From: Paracoccus aestuariivivens
Lineage (GTDB): Bacteria > Pseudomonadota > Alphaproteobacteria > Rhodobacterales > Rhodobacteraceae
DNA: 64,000 bases
Direction: 5' to 3'
Assembly: GCF_009711225.1 (NCBI RefSeq)
Contig: NZ_WMIE01000001.1
Coordinates: 620,001-684,000 of the forward strand
Below are positions 1 through 8,776 of this stretch, one piece after another (the first letter of the stretch is position 1; each line of letters opens with the position of its first letter). The notes beneath the pieces were generated by a model that was given only the letters and a program-made list of their open reading frames with translations, was not told where the DNA came from and ran no database searches. The position numbers were made by a program, and so were the translations under genes.

Positions 1-338
1 ATCAACGTCCCAAGAAAGGTTGCGACGCCTTTTCCGCCCTTGAAACCCAGCCAGACTGGAAAAAGGTGACCCAGAAAAGCCGCAGCACCAGCCAGCATCG
101 CGGCATCGGGTCCGGCCAGCCATCGCGCAAGCAGGACCGCAATCGCGCCTTTGCCGGAATCCAGCAGCAGGGTGGCAAGCGCCGCCGGTTTGTTCCCGGT
201 GCGCAGGACATTCGTCGCACCGATATTGCCCGAGCCGATCTGGCGCAGATCGCCCAGTCCCAAAGCGCGCGTGATCACGATCCCGAAGGGGATTGAGCCA
301 AGAAGATAACCGATGATCGCCCAAAGGATCAGGCTCAT
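1..338 (-). CDS. plsY: Glycerol-3-phosphate acyltransferase PlsY (partial)
   Basis: PlsY is the membrane enzyme that moves an acyl group from acyl-phosphate to glycerol-3-phosphate, the first step of phospholipid synthesis. About 112 N-terminal residues are visible before the window edge. They show a hydrophobic start ([19 protein letters not shown]), the GSGNIGATN glycerophosphate-binding motif, and the glycine-rich FKGGKGVAT motif, all diagnostic of the family. The start ATG at 338 overlaps the stop of the downstream dihydroorotase-like gene by four bases (ATGA), so it is probably translationally coupled to the pyrimidine genes. The C-terminal half lies outside the window. Confidence 0.93.
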   Translation of the reverse strand, partial: MSLILWAIIGYLLGSIPFGIVITRALGLGDLRQIGSGNIGATNVLRTGNKPAALATLLLDSGKGAIAVLLARWLAGPDAAMLAGAAAFLGHLFPVWLGFKGGKGVATFLGTL

Positions 339-1606
339 GCGGGATCACCGAAAACGCGGCGGCCCGCGACCCATGTGCCCAGAACCCGTCCCTGCATCCG
401 CGCTCCGTCGAACGGCGTGTTCTTGGATTTAGACAGCAGCGTGAAACGGTCCATGATGAACGGCGCGTTGGGATTGAACAGCACCAGATCGGCAGGCGCA
501 CCGATGCCAACACGTCCGGCCTCCAGACCAAGACGTTTGGCCGGATTCAGCGACATTGCCCGCCAAAGCTGCGACAGGCTCAGGCCACCCGAATGGTAAA
601 GCCGCATCGCTGCGGGCAGCAGGGTCTGAAGCCCGACCGCCCCCGGTGCCGCCTCGGCAAAGGGCAAACGCTTGGATTCCTCGTCTTGCGGCGTGTGGAA
701 GCTGGCGATCACGTCGATCACACCCTCGGCTACCGCCTCGATGATCGCAAGGCGGTCATCCTCGGACCGTAGTGGCGGGGTGAAGCGGAAGAAGGTCCGG
801 TAATCACCCACATCGAATTCATTCAGCGTCAGATGATGGATCGAGGTTCCGGCAGTCACATCCAGCCCCGCCTCACGCGCGCGCTTCAGCGCGGGCAGGC
901 TGGCGGCAACGGTGATCTGGTCAGCGTGGTAGCGCGAGCCGGTCATTGCGACCAGCGACAGATCGCGGTCCAGCCCCATGACCTCGGCCATGGGCGAAAC
1001 GGCAGGCAGCCCGTAAAGCGATGCAAACTTGCCGCTGGTCGCCGCAGCGCCTTTGGACAGCAGAGGTTCCTGCGGGTGGCCGACGATCAACGCGTTCAGG
1101 CCCCGCGCATAGGTCATGCAGCGCGACATCAGCCGCGTATCCGCAACGACCCGCACCCCATCGGTAAAGGCGACGGCCCCTGCATCCTGCAGGAACGACA
1201 TTTCGACCATCTCGCGCCCCTCGCGGGCACGGGTCAGCGAGGCCATGTGACGGATGTTCACCGGCGCATCCGCGGCGCGGCGGGTGGCGAATTCCAGCGA
1301 TTCCGGCGTGTCGATCGGCGGCATCGTATCGGGGCGCGCGATCACGGTCGTGACGCCGCCAGCGGCAGCCGCCAACCCGGCGCTGCGGAAGCTTTCCTTG
1401 TGACGCTCGCCCGGCTCGCCGATCTTGACGCCCCAATCGACCAGACCGGGGGCCAGATATTTGCCGTTGCAATCGATCAACTCGGCCCCTTCCGGGGCTT
1501 CAGCACCCACCGCGTCAATGCGGCCATCGCGGATCGTCAGGGTCGTTTCTTCGACCGCCTGCGCCTCGGGGTCGATCAGGCGGGCATTCTGGAAGTGCAG
1601 GATCAT
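335..1606 (-). CDS. pyrC: Dihydroorotase-like protein (PyrC/PyrC' type), probably lacking metal ligands
   Basis: This 423-residue amidohydrolase-fold protein is encoded directly after pyrB with a 4-base overlap (1603-1606) and before plsY with another. Family context places it in de novo pyrimidine synthesis. Active class I dihydroorotases carry Asp-x-His-x-His in the first strand; here the corresponding stretch (residues ~56-66) reads [12 protein letters not shown], so both histidines are gone. The late catalytic aspartate region, normally I-A-T-D-H, reads IASFHTPQ. This pattern matches the inactive PyrC' homologues that bind and stabilise aspartate carbamoyltransferase in pseudomonads. I infer a structural or assembly role, with the true dihydroorotase elsewhere. 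A divergent active enzyme cannot be excluded. Confidence 0.85.
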   Translation of the reverse strand: MILHFQNARLIDPEAQAVEETTLTIRDGRIDAVGAEAPEGAELIDCNGKYLAPGLVDWGVKIGEPGERHKESFRSAGLAAAAGGVTTVIARPDTMPPIDTPESLEFATRRAADAPVNIRHMASLTRAREGREMVEMSFLQDAGAVAFTDGVRVVADTRLMSRCMTYARGLNALIVGHPQEPLLSKGAAATSGKFASLYGLPAVSPMAEVMGLDRDLSLVAMTGSRYHADQITVAASLPALKRAREAGLDVTAGTSIHHLTLNEFDVGDYRTFFRFTPPLRSEDDRLAIIEAVAEGVIDVIASFHTPQDEESKRLPFAEAAPGAVGLQTLLPAAMRLYHSGGLSLSQLWRAMSLNPAKRLGLEAGRVGIGAPADLVLFNPNAPFIMDRFTLLSKSKNTPFDGARMQGRVLGTWVAGRRVFGDPA

Positions 1607-2562
1607 GCCATCATCTCCGAGGCTTTGGCGCCGCGTTCAGCACGCAGATTGCGCGCCAGCAGGTCCATGGCGGCCATGCGCACGGCCACGCCCATCTCGA
1701 CCTGATCCTGAATGACGCTGCGGTTGATATCGTCGGCGATGGTGCCGTCGATCTCGACGCCGCGATTCATCGGGCCGGGATGCATGACAATCGCATCCGG
1801 CGCGGCCAGTGCCAGCTTTTCGGCATCCAAGCCCCAGCGGTGGTAATATTCGCGCTCGGACGGGATAAAGCCGCCATCCATGCGTTCCTTTTGCAGACGC
1901 AGCATCATCACGACATCCGCGCCTTTCAGGCCCTCGCGCATGTCCTCATAGACCTCGCAGCCCCAGTCGCGGGCCCCGGCAGGCATCAAGGTTGCCGGAC
2001 CGACAAGGCGCAGACGGTTCTCCATCTTGCCCAGCAGGAACAGGTTCGAGCGCGCGACGCGGCTATGGGCGATGTCGCCGCAAATCGCCACGGTCAGGCG
2101 GTGAAGACGCCCCTTGGCGCGGCGGATGGTCAGACCGTCCAGCAGCGCCTGCGTCGGGTGTTCGTGCCGCCCGTCCCCCGCGTTCAGCACGGCGCAATTC
2201 ACTTTCTGCGCCAGCAAATCGACCGCGCCCGATTGCGGGTGGCGCACGACCAGAAGGTCCGGGTGCATGGCGTTCAGCGTCATCGCGGTATCGATAAGCG
2301 TCTCGCCCTTTTTCACCGAACTGTTCTGCATCGACATGTTCATCACATCGGCCCCAAGCCGCTTGCCCGCCAGCTCGAAGCTGGACTGGGTGCGGGTCGA
2401 GTTCTCGAAGAACATGTTGATCTGCGTCATGCCCGCCAAAGCATCGGAATGCTTCACGGTGCGTCGGTTCAGATCGACATAGGTTTCGGCTAGGTCAAGA
2501 AGCGTGGTGATCTCGGCCGGGGCGAGAGGCTCGATCCCCAGAAGATGACGGGCTCGGAACAT
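1603..2562 (-). CDS. pyrB: Aspartate carbamoyltransferase catalytic chain
   Basis: This enzyme condenses carbamoyl phosphate with aspartate, the committed step of pyrimidine synthesis, in the cytosol. The 319-residue length is normal. The carbamoyl-phosphate loop [13 protein letters not shown] lies near residue 50, followed by HPTQALLDG near 137 and [10 protein letters not shown] near 263. It heads a minus-strand operon with the dihydroorotase-like gene and plsY, joined by 4-base overlaps. No regulatory chain (PyrI) is present in the window. The 118-base gap to the plus-strand cobA holds the divergent promoters. The start at 2562 has only a weak ribosome-binding site. Confidence 0.96.
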   Translation of the reverse strand: MFRARHLLGIEPLAPAEITTLLDLAETYVDLNRRTVKHSDALAGMTQINMFFENSTRTQSSFELAGKRLGADVMNMSMQNSSVKKGETLIDTAMTLNAMHPDLLVVRHPQSGAVDLLAQKVNCAVLNAGDGRHEHPTQALLDGLTIRRAKGRLHRLTVAICGDIAHSRVARSNLFLLGKMENRLRLVGPATLMPAGARDWGCEVYEDMREGLKGADVVMMLRLQKERMDGGFIPSEREYYHRWGLDAEKLALAAPDAIVMHPGPMNRGVEIDGTIADDINRSVIQDQVEMGVAVRMAAMDLLARNLRAERGAKASEMMA

Positions 2563-2680
2563 GGATGGGATCCCCAGTGTCGCGGTTGGCCGCTATATGG
2601 CAAATGTGCAAGCTTGCGGCAAGCAGACTATAGGTCGCGACTTGCCTCTTGCCTTGATCCGAATTTTGCCGCATCGCGAA

Positions 2681-3418
2681 ATGATGAAAGATCCGAAGGG
2701 CATCGTCAGTTTCGTTTCCTCGGGGCCGGGCGACCCCGATCTTTTGACGTTGCGCGCAGTTCGCTGCCTGCAACAGGCCGATATCGTGCTTTTCGACGAT
2801 CTCGCGTCCGGTCCGGTGCTTGATCAGGCCGGTCCGCAGGCCGTGCGCATCGCCGTCGGCAAACGCGCCGGTCGCCCATCGGCCAAGCAGGAACATGTCA
2901 ACGCGCTCCTTGTCGAACATGCAAATGCGGGCCGCCGCGTCGTCCGCCTCAAATCCGGCGACTCTGGCGTCTTTGGCCGTCTCGAGGAAGAAATCACCGC
3001 CCTTCGCGCCAAGAATATCCCGTTCGAGATCGTTCCGGGCGTTCCCTCGGCCATGGCGGCTGCCGCTGCGGCGGGTCTGCCGCTGACCCGCCGCCTGACC
3101 GCGCGCCGCTTGCAATTCGTGACCGGAGCCGATGTGACGGGCGGACTTCCCGGCGATCAGAACTGGGCTGCGCTTGCCGATGCTCACGCCACGACAGTCG
3201 TCTTCATGGGCCAGCGGACGTTTCCGGCCATGACCATCCAGCTGATCGCACATGGCCTGCCTGCCGACACCCCTGCTTTGCTGGCCGAAGCGGTCGGCCA
3301 TCCCCACCAGCGCTTTGTTCGTACAACCGTAACCGGACTGGCCTCTCTGCTGGCATCCGAAGGCCCAAGTTCCCATCCGGCCCTGATCCTGTACGGCCCT
3401 TTGGCCGACATGAGCTAA
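2681..3418 (+). CDS. cobA: Uroporphyrinogen-III C-methyltransferase (SUMT)
   Basis: The enzyme methylates uroporphyrinogen III twice with SAM to give precorrin-2, the branch point to sirohaem and cobalamin. The 245-residue protein begins MMKDPKGIVSFVSSGPGDPDLLTL, with the family's GPGDPDLLT motif. It continues through VRLKSGDSGVFGR (family norm VRLKGGDPFVFGR), IPFEIVPGVPSA and GLPLTRR. It has only the methyltransferase module, with no CysG-type dehydrogenase/chelatase domain. The frame stays open upstream to 2561, but homology starts at 2681. It is divergent from pyrB and lies ahead of a DUF2478 gene. The SGDS variant of the conserved loop is slightly unusual. Confidence 0.9.
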   Translation: MMKDPKGIVSFVSSGPGDPDLLTLRAVRCLQQADIVLFDDLASGPVLDQAGPQAVRIAVGKRAGRPSAKQEHVNALLVEHANAGRRVVRLKSGDSGVFGRLEEEITALRAKNIPFEIVPGVPSAMAAAAAAGLPLTRRLTARRLQFVTGADVTGGLPGDQNWAALADAHATTVVFMGQRTFPAMTIQLIAHGLPADTPALLAEAVGHPHQRFVRTTVTGLASLLASEGPSSHPALILYGPLADMS

Positions 3419-3498
3419 GGCTGTTCCGGTTTTCTGATCTCCCAATGTTGCGCCCGCCGCAGCGGGTACTATTCTGAACGCCTCATTAGGGGGCTCCG

Positions 3499-4005
3499 AT
3501 GCTCGGCTTCGTTACCATCGACGGCACAGCCGGTCATGCAGACCGGCTTTTGGCCGAAACAGCGCGCAGTTTGTCTGCGCAGGGCCTGCGGCTGGCGGGA
3601 GCGGTTCAGGAAAATCTTGATCACGGCCCGGATTCAGCCTGCGATATGGACCTGCGCATCCTTGGCGACGGCGCTGTCATCCGCATCTCGCAGTCGCTGG
3701 GGACGTGCTCTGAGGGCTGCCGCCTGGATACAGGCGCACTTGCGCTTGCGGTGGGACGCGCCGAGGCCGTGCTTGCCAAGGGGGCCGATCTGGTCATCGT
3801 CAACAAGTTCGGCAAGCAAGAGGCCTTTGGCCGTGGCTTCCGCGACTTCATCGCGACGGCTCTGGCTCAGAGCATTCCCGTGCTGCTATCCGTCCCGACC
3901 GAGCAATTATCCGACTTCCACAGCTTCGCAGGCGACATGGCCGAACCAATTGATCCCCCGTCCCTGTTGTCATGGTGCCAGGCACGGACGACGCCCGCAG
4001 CATGA
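3499..4005 (+). CDS. DUF2478 family protein
   Basis: This 168-residue cytosolic protein starts MLGFVTIDGTAG, where a P-loop-like strand would sit, and has ADLVIVNKFGKQEA near residue 98, resembling an NTPase N/TKxD-type strand. I place it in the DUF2478 family, which is loosely related to THEP1-like nucleotide-binding proteins. Its function is unknown; homologues often lie near molybdenum or sulfur genes, but no such transporter is in this window. Its stop overlaps the start of the TusA-like gene by four bases (4002-4005), indicating co-translation. The GGGGG-rich stretch just before the ATG is a plausible ribosome-binding site. Confidence 0.75.
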   Translation: MLGFVTIDGTAGHADRLLAETARSLSAQGLRLAGAVQENLDHGPDSACDMDLRILGDGAVIRISQSLGTCSEGCRLDTGALALAVGRAEAVLAKGADLVIVNKFGKQEAFGRGFRDFIATALAQSIPVLLSVPTEQLSDFHSFAGDMAEPIDPPSLLSWCQARTTPAA

Positions 4006-4235
4006 CCGAGACAATCGATGCGCGCGGACTGATCTGCCCGTTGCCGGTGCTGCGGCTGCGCAAGCGTCTGATCGCTCTTGAGGCTGGGTCGCAAGTCATC
4101 CTGCTGGCCACCGACCGCGCCGCCGTCATTGATGTCCCCCATTTCTGCCATGAGGCCGGACATCGGCTGATCGCCGCGACTGCCCTGCCGGACGGTGCAA
4201 CCGAATACCTAGTCGAACGCGGACCAGATGCTTGA
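4002..4235 (+). CDS. TusA/SirA-like sulfur carrier protein
   Basis: TusA-family proteins carry a persulfide on a conserved cysteine and hand sulfur to acceptors in tRNA thiolation, molybdenum cofactor or sulfur oxidation pathways. The 77-residue product has the signature ARGLICPLPVLRLRK near residues 7-21, with the sulfur-accepting Cys followed by Pro-Leu-Pro. The start at 4002 is chosen because it gives the family N-terminus (MTETIDARG) and overlaps the DUF2478 stop as ATGA. Its own stop overlaps the transporter start by eight bases. Which acceptor it serves cannot be told from sequence. The coupling to a DUF2478 gene suggests a shared cofactor or sulfur role. Confidence 0.88.
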   Translation: MTETIDARGLICPLPVLRLRKRLIALEAGSQVILLATDRAAVIDVPHFCHEAGHRLIAATALPDGATEYLVERGPDA

Positions 4236-5157
4236 AATCTTTCTCAAGACCCTGCCCTTTTTCCTGCTGATCGGGACCGGATGGCTGGCCGGTCATACGC
4301 GCTTCTTTCCGGAACAGGCGACGGCGTGGCTGACGAAATTCGTCTTCTACTTCGCGCTTTCGGCCATGCTTTTCCGGTTTGCCGCCAGCGTCGATATCCA
4401 GCGCCTTTTCGACCCGTCCTTTGTCATGGCCTATCTGACAGGCTCGTTGGCCGTTTGGGCCTTGGCGATAGGCGTCGCGTTCTGGCGTGGCTTGCCACTG
4501 GCCGAAGCCGCGATGGAGGCCCACACCGCCATGATCGGCAATACCGGCTTTCTGGGCGTTCCGATGCTGGTGGTCTTGCTGGGCGATAACGCCATCGGTC
4601 CGGTCCTGATGGTGCTGACAATTGATCTGGTGGTGTTCTCGACGCTGATCACGTTGCTGGTCACAGGCGCAAGGCAGGGGCGGATCACGGCGGCAACGAT
4701 AGGGCCGCTGGCGCGGGGCATCGTGGCCAATCCGATGATCGTCTCGATGCTTGCGGGCCTTTTGTGGTCGCGACTGCATCTGCCAATGCCCGCGGCGCTG
4801 GACGAATACCTGTCGCTGCTGGGCGCCGCAGCGACCCCCGGCGCGCTTTTCGCTATCGGCGCAAGCCTTGCCGGACGTTCGGCCGAACGGCTTGGTCCCG
4901 CGATCTGGCTCAGTTCGGCCAAGCTGGTTCTGCATCCATTGGCCGTCACTATCGCCGCGCTGTTTATTTTCCATGTCGAGCCATTCGCGGCAGGCGTTAT
5001 GATCGCCGCCGCCAGCCTGCCGGTCGCGGGCAATGTTTATATATTGGCGCAACATTTCGGTGTGGCGGCGCATCGGGTTTCGACGGCTATCCTGATCTCG
5101 ACAGCGGTCAGCATCGCCACGCTTCCGGTCGTCATTCACTGGATCACGAAAGGCTAG
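4228..5157 (+). CDS. AEC-family (auxin efflux carrier-like) permease
   Basis: This 309-residue inner-membrane transporter shows about ten hydrophobic segments. It begins MLEIFLKTLPFFLLIGTGWLAG and has the family mid-loop GNTGFLGVPMLV near residue 105. AEC proteins export organic anions such as malate or auxin-like compounds; the substrate here cannot be assigned. It overlaps the TusA-like gene by eight bases and is followed three bases after its stop by the enoyl-CoA hydratase gene, so all are likely in one transcript. Confidence 0.88.
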   Translation: MLEIFLKTLPFFLLIGTGWLAGHTRFFPEQATAWLTKFVFYFALSAMLFRFAASVDIQRLFDPSFVMAYLTGSLAVWALAIGVAFWRGLPLAEAAMEAHTAMIGNTGFLGVPMLVVLLGDNAIGPVLMVLTIDLVVFSTLITLLVTGARQGRITAATIGPLARGIVANPMIVSMLAGLLWSRLHLPMPAALDEYLSLLGAAATPGALFAIGASLAGRSAERLGPAIWLSSAKLVLHPLAVTIAALFIFHVEPFAAGVMIAAASLPVAGNVYILAQHFGVAAHRVSTAILISTAVSIATLPVVIHWITKG

Positions 5158-5160
5158 ATC

Positions 5161-5958
5161 ATGCTTGGTATTTCGGAATTGCGGCTGACCAATCTGCTGT
5201 TCGACATGGACGAGGACGGCATCGCCACCGTCACACTGAACCGACCGACCAAACGCAACGCGCTGAACGCCCAGACCATCGAGGAACTGATCGGCGTGTT
5301 CACCGCCCTGCCCTCGACCGGGGCGCGTGCCGTCGTGCTGAAAGCCTCGGGACCGCATTTCTGCGCAGGGCTCGATCTGGTCGAACACGGTCGCGAAGAG
5401 CGCAGCCCCGCCGAGTTCATGCGTATCTGCCTGCGCTGGCACGAGGCCTTCAACAAGATCGAATATGCCGGACTGCCGGTCATTGCGGCGCTGAAAGGCG
5501 CGGTTGTGGGCGGCGGTCTGGAACTCGCCTCGTCGGTCCATATCCGCGTGATGGACGAAACCACCTATTTCGGGCTGCCCGAGGGCCAACGCGGTCTTTT
5601 CACCGGTGGCGGCGCGACTATCCGCGTGCCCGCGTTGATCGGCAAGGCGCGCATGGTGGACATGATGCTGACCGGGCGGTTGTATTCAGGGGATGAGGCG
5701 GTGAATGTCGGCCTTGCCCAATACCGTGTCGCCGATAGCGAGGCGAAAGCCTACGAACTTGCCCGCACCGCCGCGCAGAACACGCCCTTGTCGAATTTTG
5801 CCGTCTGCTCGGCGATTTCCCACATGCAGAACATGTCTGGTTTCGATGCAGCCTATGCCGAGGCGATGGTCGCTGGCATCGTCAACACGCAAGAAGCGGC
5901 GAAGGGACGGCTCAGTTCGTTCGCGCGTGGCACGGCCAACAAGATCAAACCGGACTGA
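5161..5958 (+). CDS. Enoyl-CoA hydratase/isomerase (crotonase) family protein
   Basis: Crotonase-fold enzymes stabilise an enolate of an acyl-CoA thioester; hydration of enoyl-CoA is the usual reaction. The 265-residue protein shows the oxyanion-hole segment HFCAGLDL near residue 67 and [10 protein letters not shown] near residue 117. Both hydratase-type catalytic glutamates are present (E121 and E141, the latter in [11 protein letters not shown]). It follows the AEC permease by three bases and is the last gene of the plus-strand series, converging on the DUF2794 gene. The acyl-CoA substrate is not evident. Confidence 0.88.
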   Translation: MLGISELRLTNLLFDMDEDGIATVTLNRPTKRNALNAQTIEELIGVFTALPSTGARAVVLKASGPHFCAGLDLVEHGREERSPAEFMRICLRWHEAFNKIEYAGLPVIAALKGAVVGGGLELASSVHIRVMDETTYFGLPEGQRGLFTGGGATIRVPALIGKARMVDMMLTGRLYSGDEAVNVGLAQYRVADSEAKAYELARTAAQNTPLSNFAVCSAISHMQNMSGFDAAYAEAMVAGIVNTQEAAKGRLSSFARGTANKIKPD

Positions 5959-6294
5959 TCAATCGACCGGACGGATCAGCTTTTTCTCGAGCACCCGCAG
6001 AACGTTCGCCAGATCGTGCCCGCGCTTGAGAATGCGTCCGTCCATCCCGATTACCGAATACTGTCCCTGCGCATTGCGCATCTTCGGACGCTTCTCGATG
6101 CTGTAGAGTGGATGTTCTGCGGCGCGGCGAAAGACCGAGAACACCGCGACCTCTCGCAAGAACGACATGCCATAATCCCGCCATTCACCCGCGGCGACCA
6201 TGCGTCCATAGACGGAAAGGATCAGGCCAAGCTCGCTTCGGTCGAAGGCGACACGGTCATTTGGCTGGGACGTCCCGAAGGCTGCATTCATCAT
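5959..6294 (-). CDS. DUF2794 domain protein
   Basis: This is a small cytosolic protein of unknown function, conserved in alphaproteobacteria. Typical family segments are visible: ELGLILSVYGRMVAAGEWRDY, AVFSVFRRAAEHPLYSIEKRP and GRILKRGHDL. The start is uncertain: adjacent ATGs at 6294 and 6291 give 110-111 residues in line with homologues, while a TTG at 6339 would add an unconserved extension. There is no strong ribosome-binding site in front of either ATG. It converges with the enoyl-CoA hydratase gene, with the two stops abutting at 5958/5959. Confidence 0.85.
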   Translation of the reverse strand: MMNAAFGTSQPNDRVAFDRSELGLILSVYGRMVAAGEWRDYGMSFLREVAVFSVFRRAAEHPLYSIEKRPKMRNAQGQYSVIGMDGRILKRGHDLANVLRVLEKKLIRPVD

Positions 6295-6348
6295 GAAGAA
6301 ATGGTGACACCGGATCGTTTGGCGATCAACGAAAAACAATCATCGTAG

Positions 6349-6921
6349 TCAGCCTCGGCGTCGCCCTGCCATCCGCTCGAGCGTGCCATCACGCCACATC
6401 GCCTTATGCAGCCCGACCATCACGATATGTCCGGCGATCAACGCCAGCATCAGCCAACCCAATTCGCCATGCAGCGCATCGCCCACCGCGACCATCCACG
6501 TGATCGGAGTTTCCCGCGCGGCGAAGATCTCGAACCCGAACGGGGAGAAGGCGCGCTCGGAGCCATAAGACCGCAAGATCGCCGCTGCAGGAACGGTGAA
6601 CATCACGACATAAAGCGCCAGATGACCCATTCGCGCGCCGAGCCCCAGCACCCCCTCGCCATGTGCAGGACGATTGCCGCGATTGGCAAACGCCCAGATT
6701 AGACGCATCACAGTAAGCAGGAACAGCACTGTCCCGACCATCTGATGGGACCCCGTGAAGAACGACACAAGCGGCGTTCGTCCCAAGATTTCACGCAGCA
6801 CCATACCGATGAACTGCCACAGCAGCAGCGCCGCCATGCCCCAATGCAGAAAGCGCGTGACGCGGCCATACCGGTCTGGCGTATCGCGAAGCGGCAGTGG
6901 CGGAACGGCGGGGGAGGACAT
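6349..6921 (-). CDS. Cytochrome b561 family protein
   Basis: Cytochromes b561 are four-helix, di-haem inner-membrane proteins that pass electrons from quinol to periplasmic or oxygen-related acceptors. The 190-residue product has RVTRFLHWGMAALLL near residue 17 and GSHQMVGTVLFLL near 57 (haem-ligand His candidates). Further His occur in GHLALYVVMF, DALHGELGWLML and GHIVMVGLHK. The start at 6921 is preceded by a good AGGAG ribosome-binding site eight bases upstream; longer open frame to 7011 is not supported. The redox partner is unknown. Confidence 0.9.
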   Translation of the reverse strand: MSSPAVPPLPLRDTPDRYGRVTRFLHWGMAALLLWQFIGMVLREILGRTPLVSFFTGSHQMVGTVLFLLTVMRLIWAFANRGNRPAHGEGVLGLGARMGHLALYVVMFTVPAAAILRSYGSERAFSPFGFEIFAARETPITWMVAVGDALHGELGWLMLALIAGHIVMVGLHKAMWRDGTLERMAGRRRG

Positions 6922-7039
6922 CGGATACTCCTGAAGGGCAATCGGTTTCGGAATTGGCTGTGCCAGAACTAGGTTCAGCCATCCCGACCCGAAAGCCCCC
7001 GATTGTCGCACTCACACGGATGTGCGCTGACTTGCCTGC

Positions 7040-7456
7040 TTAGTTGGCGCGCTGGCGTGATCGGAACGGCAAAGGGGCAACCGGTATTCCGTCTTCAAGC
7101 AATTTGCGGGCGTCTTCCAGTTTCGCCTCGCCATGGATCGCGCGGGTCGGGGCGCTGCCGTCATGCATCGCGCGGGCCTCGGCGGCAAAGGACATACCGA
7201 CGTAATCCGAGTTTTCCTCGACTTGCCGACGCAGGTCTTCGAGCGCCTTTTCCTGCGGGTTGCGGGGCGTGTGCAGATCGCGCTTGGCCTCGGATGTCGC
7301 GACACCGGGGGCCATCAGAGCCTTTTCGACCGAAACCGATCCGCATTGCGTGCAAGTCACCTGCCCCGCCTTCTTCAGGGTGTCGAACCCCTCGGATGAG
7401 CGGAACCAGCCATCGAAGTGATGGTCGTTCTCGCAGCGTAGGTTATAGCGGATCAT
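7040..7456 (-). CDS. DUF1178 family protein
   Basis: This 138-residue protein is conserved in alpha- and betaproteobacteria and its function is unknown. It starts with MIRYNLRCENDHHFDGWF and contains TCTQCGS near residue 34. Together with the Cys at residue 8, this resembles a small zinc-ribbon, a typical beginning for this family. The rest is polar and soluble. It sits between cytochrome b561 and the Kdo transferase gene on the same strand but with separate spacing (83 to 118 bases), so co-transcription is possible rather than clear. Confidence 0.88.
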   Translation of the reverse strand: MIRYNLRCENDHHFDGWFRSSEGFDTLKKAGQVTCTQCGSVSVEKALMAPGVATSEAKRDLHTPRNPQEKALEDLRRQVEENSDYVGMSFAAEARAMHDGSAPTRAIHGEAKLEDARKLLEDGIPVAPLPFRSRQRAN

Positions 7457-7497
7457 GGCAGGCTCCTTTCCCTGTAGATATCAGGGTTCGCGCCGGC

Positions 7498-8697
7498 TTA
7501 TACAAGCCTGCCACGCGCAAGGTCGAGGATGCGTTGCACCAGCGCCGTGGGATCGCCCGCGCGGGCAAGCAGTTGATCCCTAGCCATATTACCCATGGAT
7601 TTCTGCCGTGCCGGATCGGCCACCAGTGCGGTCAGATCATGCGGCAGGTCGGCGGCCAGACTTTCCGCCGCCGCCCCCGCAGCCCCCAGATCGGCATAGT
7701 CGGCAGCGTGATTTTCGACATGCGGGCCATGCAGGATGGCGCAGCGCCAGGCGGCCGGTTCCCACGGGGTATGCCCGCCACGGTCGTTATAGGAACCGCA
7801 GGTGACGCATATTCCGGCAGCGGCATACCATTGTGCCATCTCGCCCAAAGTATCGGCCAGCAACACCCCCGCATCCAGCCCTCCACCACGGCTGCGACGG
7901 ACAAACTCTACCCCGCGGGCGGCCAGAAGATCCGCCACCGCATCACCACGTTCAGGGTGACGCGGAGCAAGGATCAGACGCAAGGCGGGTGCGGATTGGC
8001 GCGCGGCCAGATAGGCGTCCAGTACGATCTCGTCCTCACCTTCATGGGTCGAGGCCGCAAGCACGGTCAGCGCGCGGGCAGGGCTGTCGGGAACAGGCTC
8101 GACGCGCGACGGCCCGACCAGCTTCAGGTTCAGGCGCGAGCAGACCGCTTCGGGCCGAAGTCCAAGCCGCAAAAGTCGCTCCTCGCTGCCGGTATCCTGC
8201 GCCGAAAGGGCGGCAAGCCGCGCCAGCATCGGGCGGATCAGCCCCGGAACCTTGCCCCAACGCGCAGCGGACCGCGCCGAGATCCGCGCACCGACAACGA
8301 CCTGCGCCACGCCGCGCGCGTCAGCCTGCGCCGAGCGGTTGGGCCACAACTCGTTCTCGACCGTCACCAGAACCGAAGGCTCGATCCTTTGCAGGAACCG
8401 TTCGAGCACCTGAGGCACATCCAAAGGCGCAAGCACGGCCGTATAGCCCAATTTGCGCGCCAAGGCCCGTCCGGTGCGGCTGTTCGTGGTCACGGTCAGG
8501 GGCAAATCCCCCGCCAGCGCCTCGATCAGGACGCGGGCCGAATTCAGTTCACCGACGCTGGCCGCGTGCAGCCAAATGCCTCCCGGAACGATATCCGGGC
8601 CGGTCAACGCCAGACGCTCGCGCAGATCCGCGCCGGAAAACGGCGCAGCAAGGCGCAGGGCGAAGCCCGCAAGGGCTGTCGCGCTACGCCAAATCAC
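7498..8697 (-). CDS. waaA: 3-deoxy-D-manno-octulosonic acid (Kdo) transferase
   Basis: WaaA adds Kdo from CMP-Kdo to lipid A precursors at the inner-membrane face. The 399-residue GT30 protein has a membrane-near N-terminus, IWLHAASVGELNSARVLI near residue 41, ENELWPNRSAQA near 113, and LAASTHEGEDEIVLDAY in the donor-binding half. The late GGHTPWEPAAW motif is typical of CMP-Kdo transferases. The start is a GTG at 8697, with a GGAAGGA ribosome-binding site nine bases upstream. The window also carries kdsD and the Lpt genes (50-52 kb), but not adjacent to it. Whether it adds one or two Kdo units is not predictable here. Confidence 0.88.
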   Translation of the reverse strand: MIWRSATALAGFALRLAAPFSGADLRERLALTGPDIVPGGIWLHAASVGELNSARVLIEALAGDLPLTVTTNSRTGRALARKLGYTAVLAPLDVPQVLERFLQRIEPSVLVTVENELWPNRSAQADARGVAQVVVGARISARSAARWGKVPGLIRPMLARLAALSAQDTGSEERLLRLGLRPEAVCSRLNLKLVGPSRVEPVPDSPARALTVLAASTHEGEDEIVLDAYLAARQSAPALRLILAPRHPERGDAVADLLAARGVEFVRRSRGGGLDAGVLLADTLGEMAQWYAAAGICVTCGSYNDRGGHTPWEPAAWRCAILHGPHVENHAADYADLGAAGAAAESLAADLPHDLTALVADPARQKSMGNMARDQLLARAGDPTALVQRILDLARGRLV

Positions 8698-8776
8698 GTC
8701 CGGTGTTCCTTCCAGCGGGTCAGGATGTCGGCCTCCGTTCAGGACAGGGAAAGCCTAGCCCCCCATCCCGACAGGA

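Noticed and set aside
4126..5589. Long antisense open frame (487 codons) opposite tusA, the AEC permease and the crotonase gene
   Set aside because: Arg/His/Gln-rich low-complexity product with no domain, covering three well-supported genes. High-GC codon use produces such shadows.
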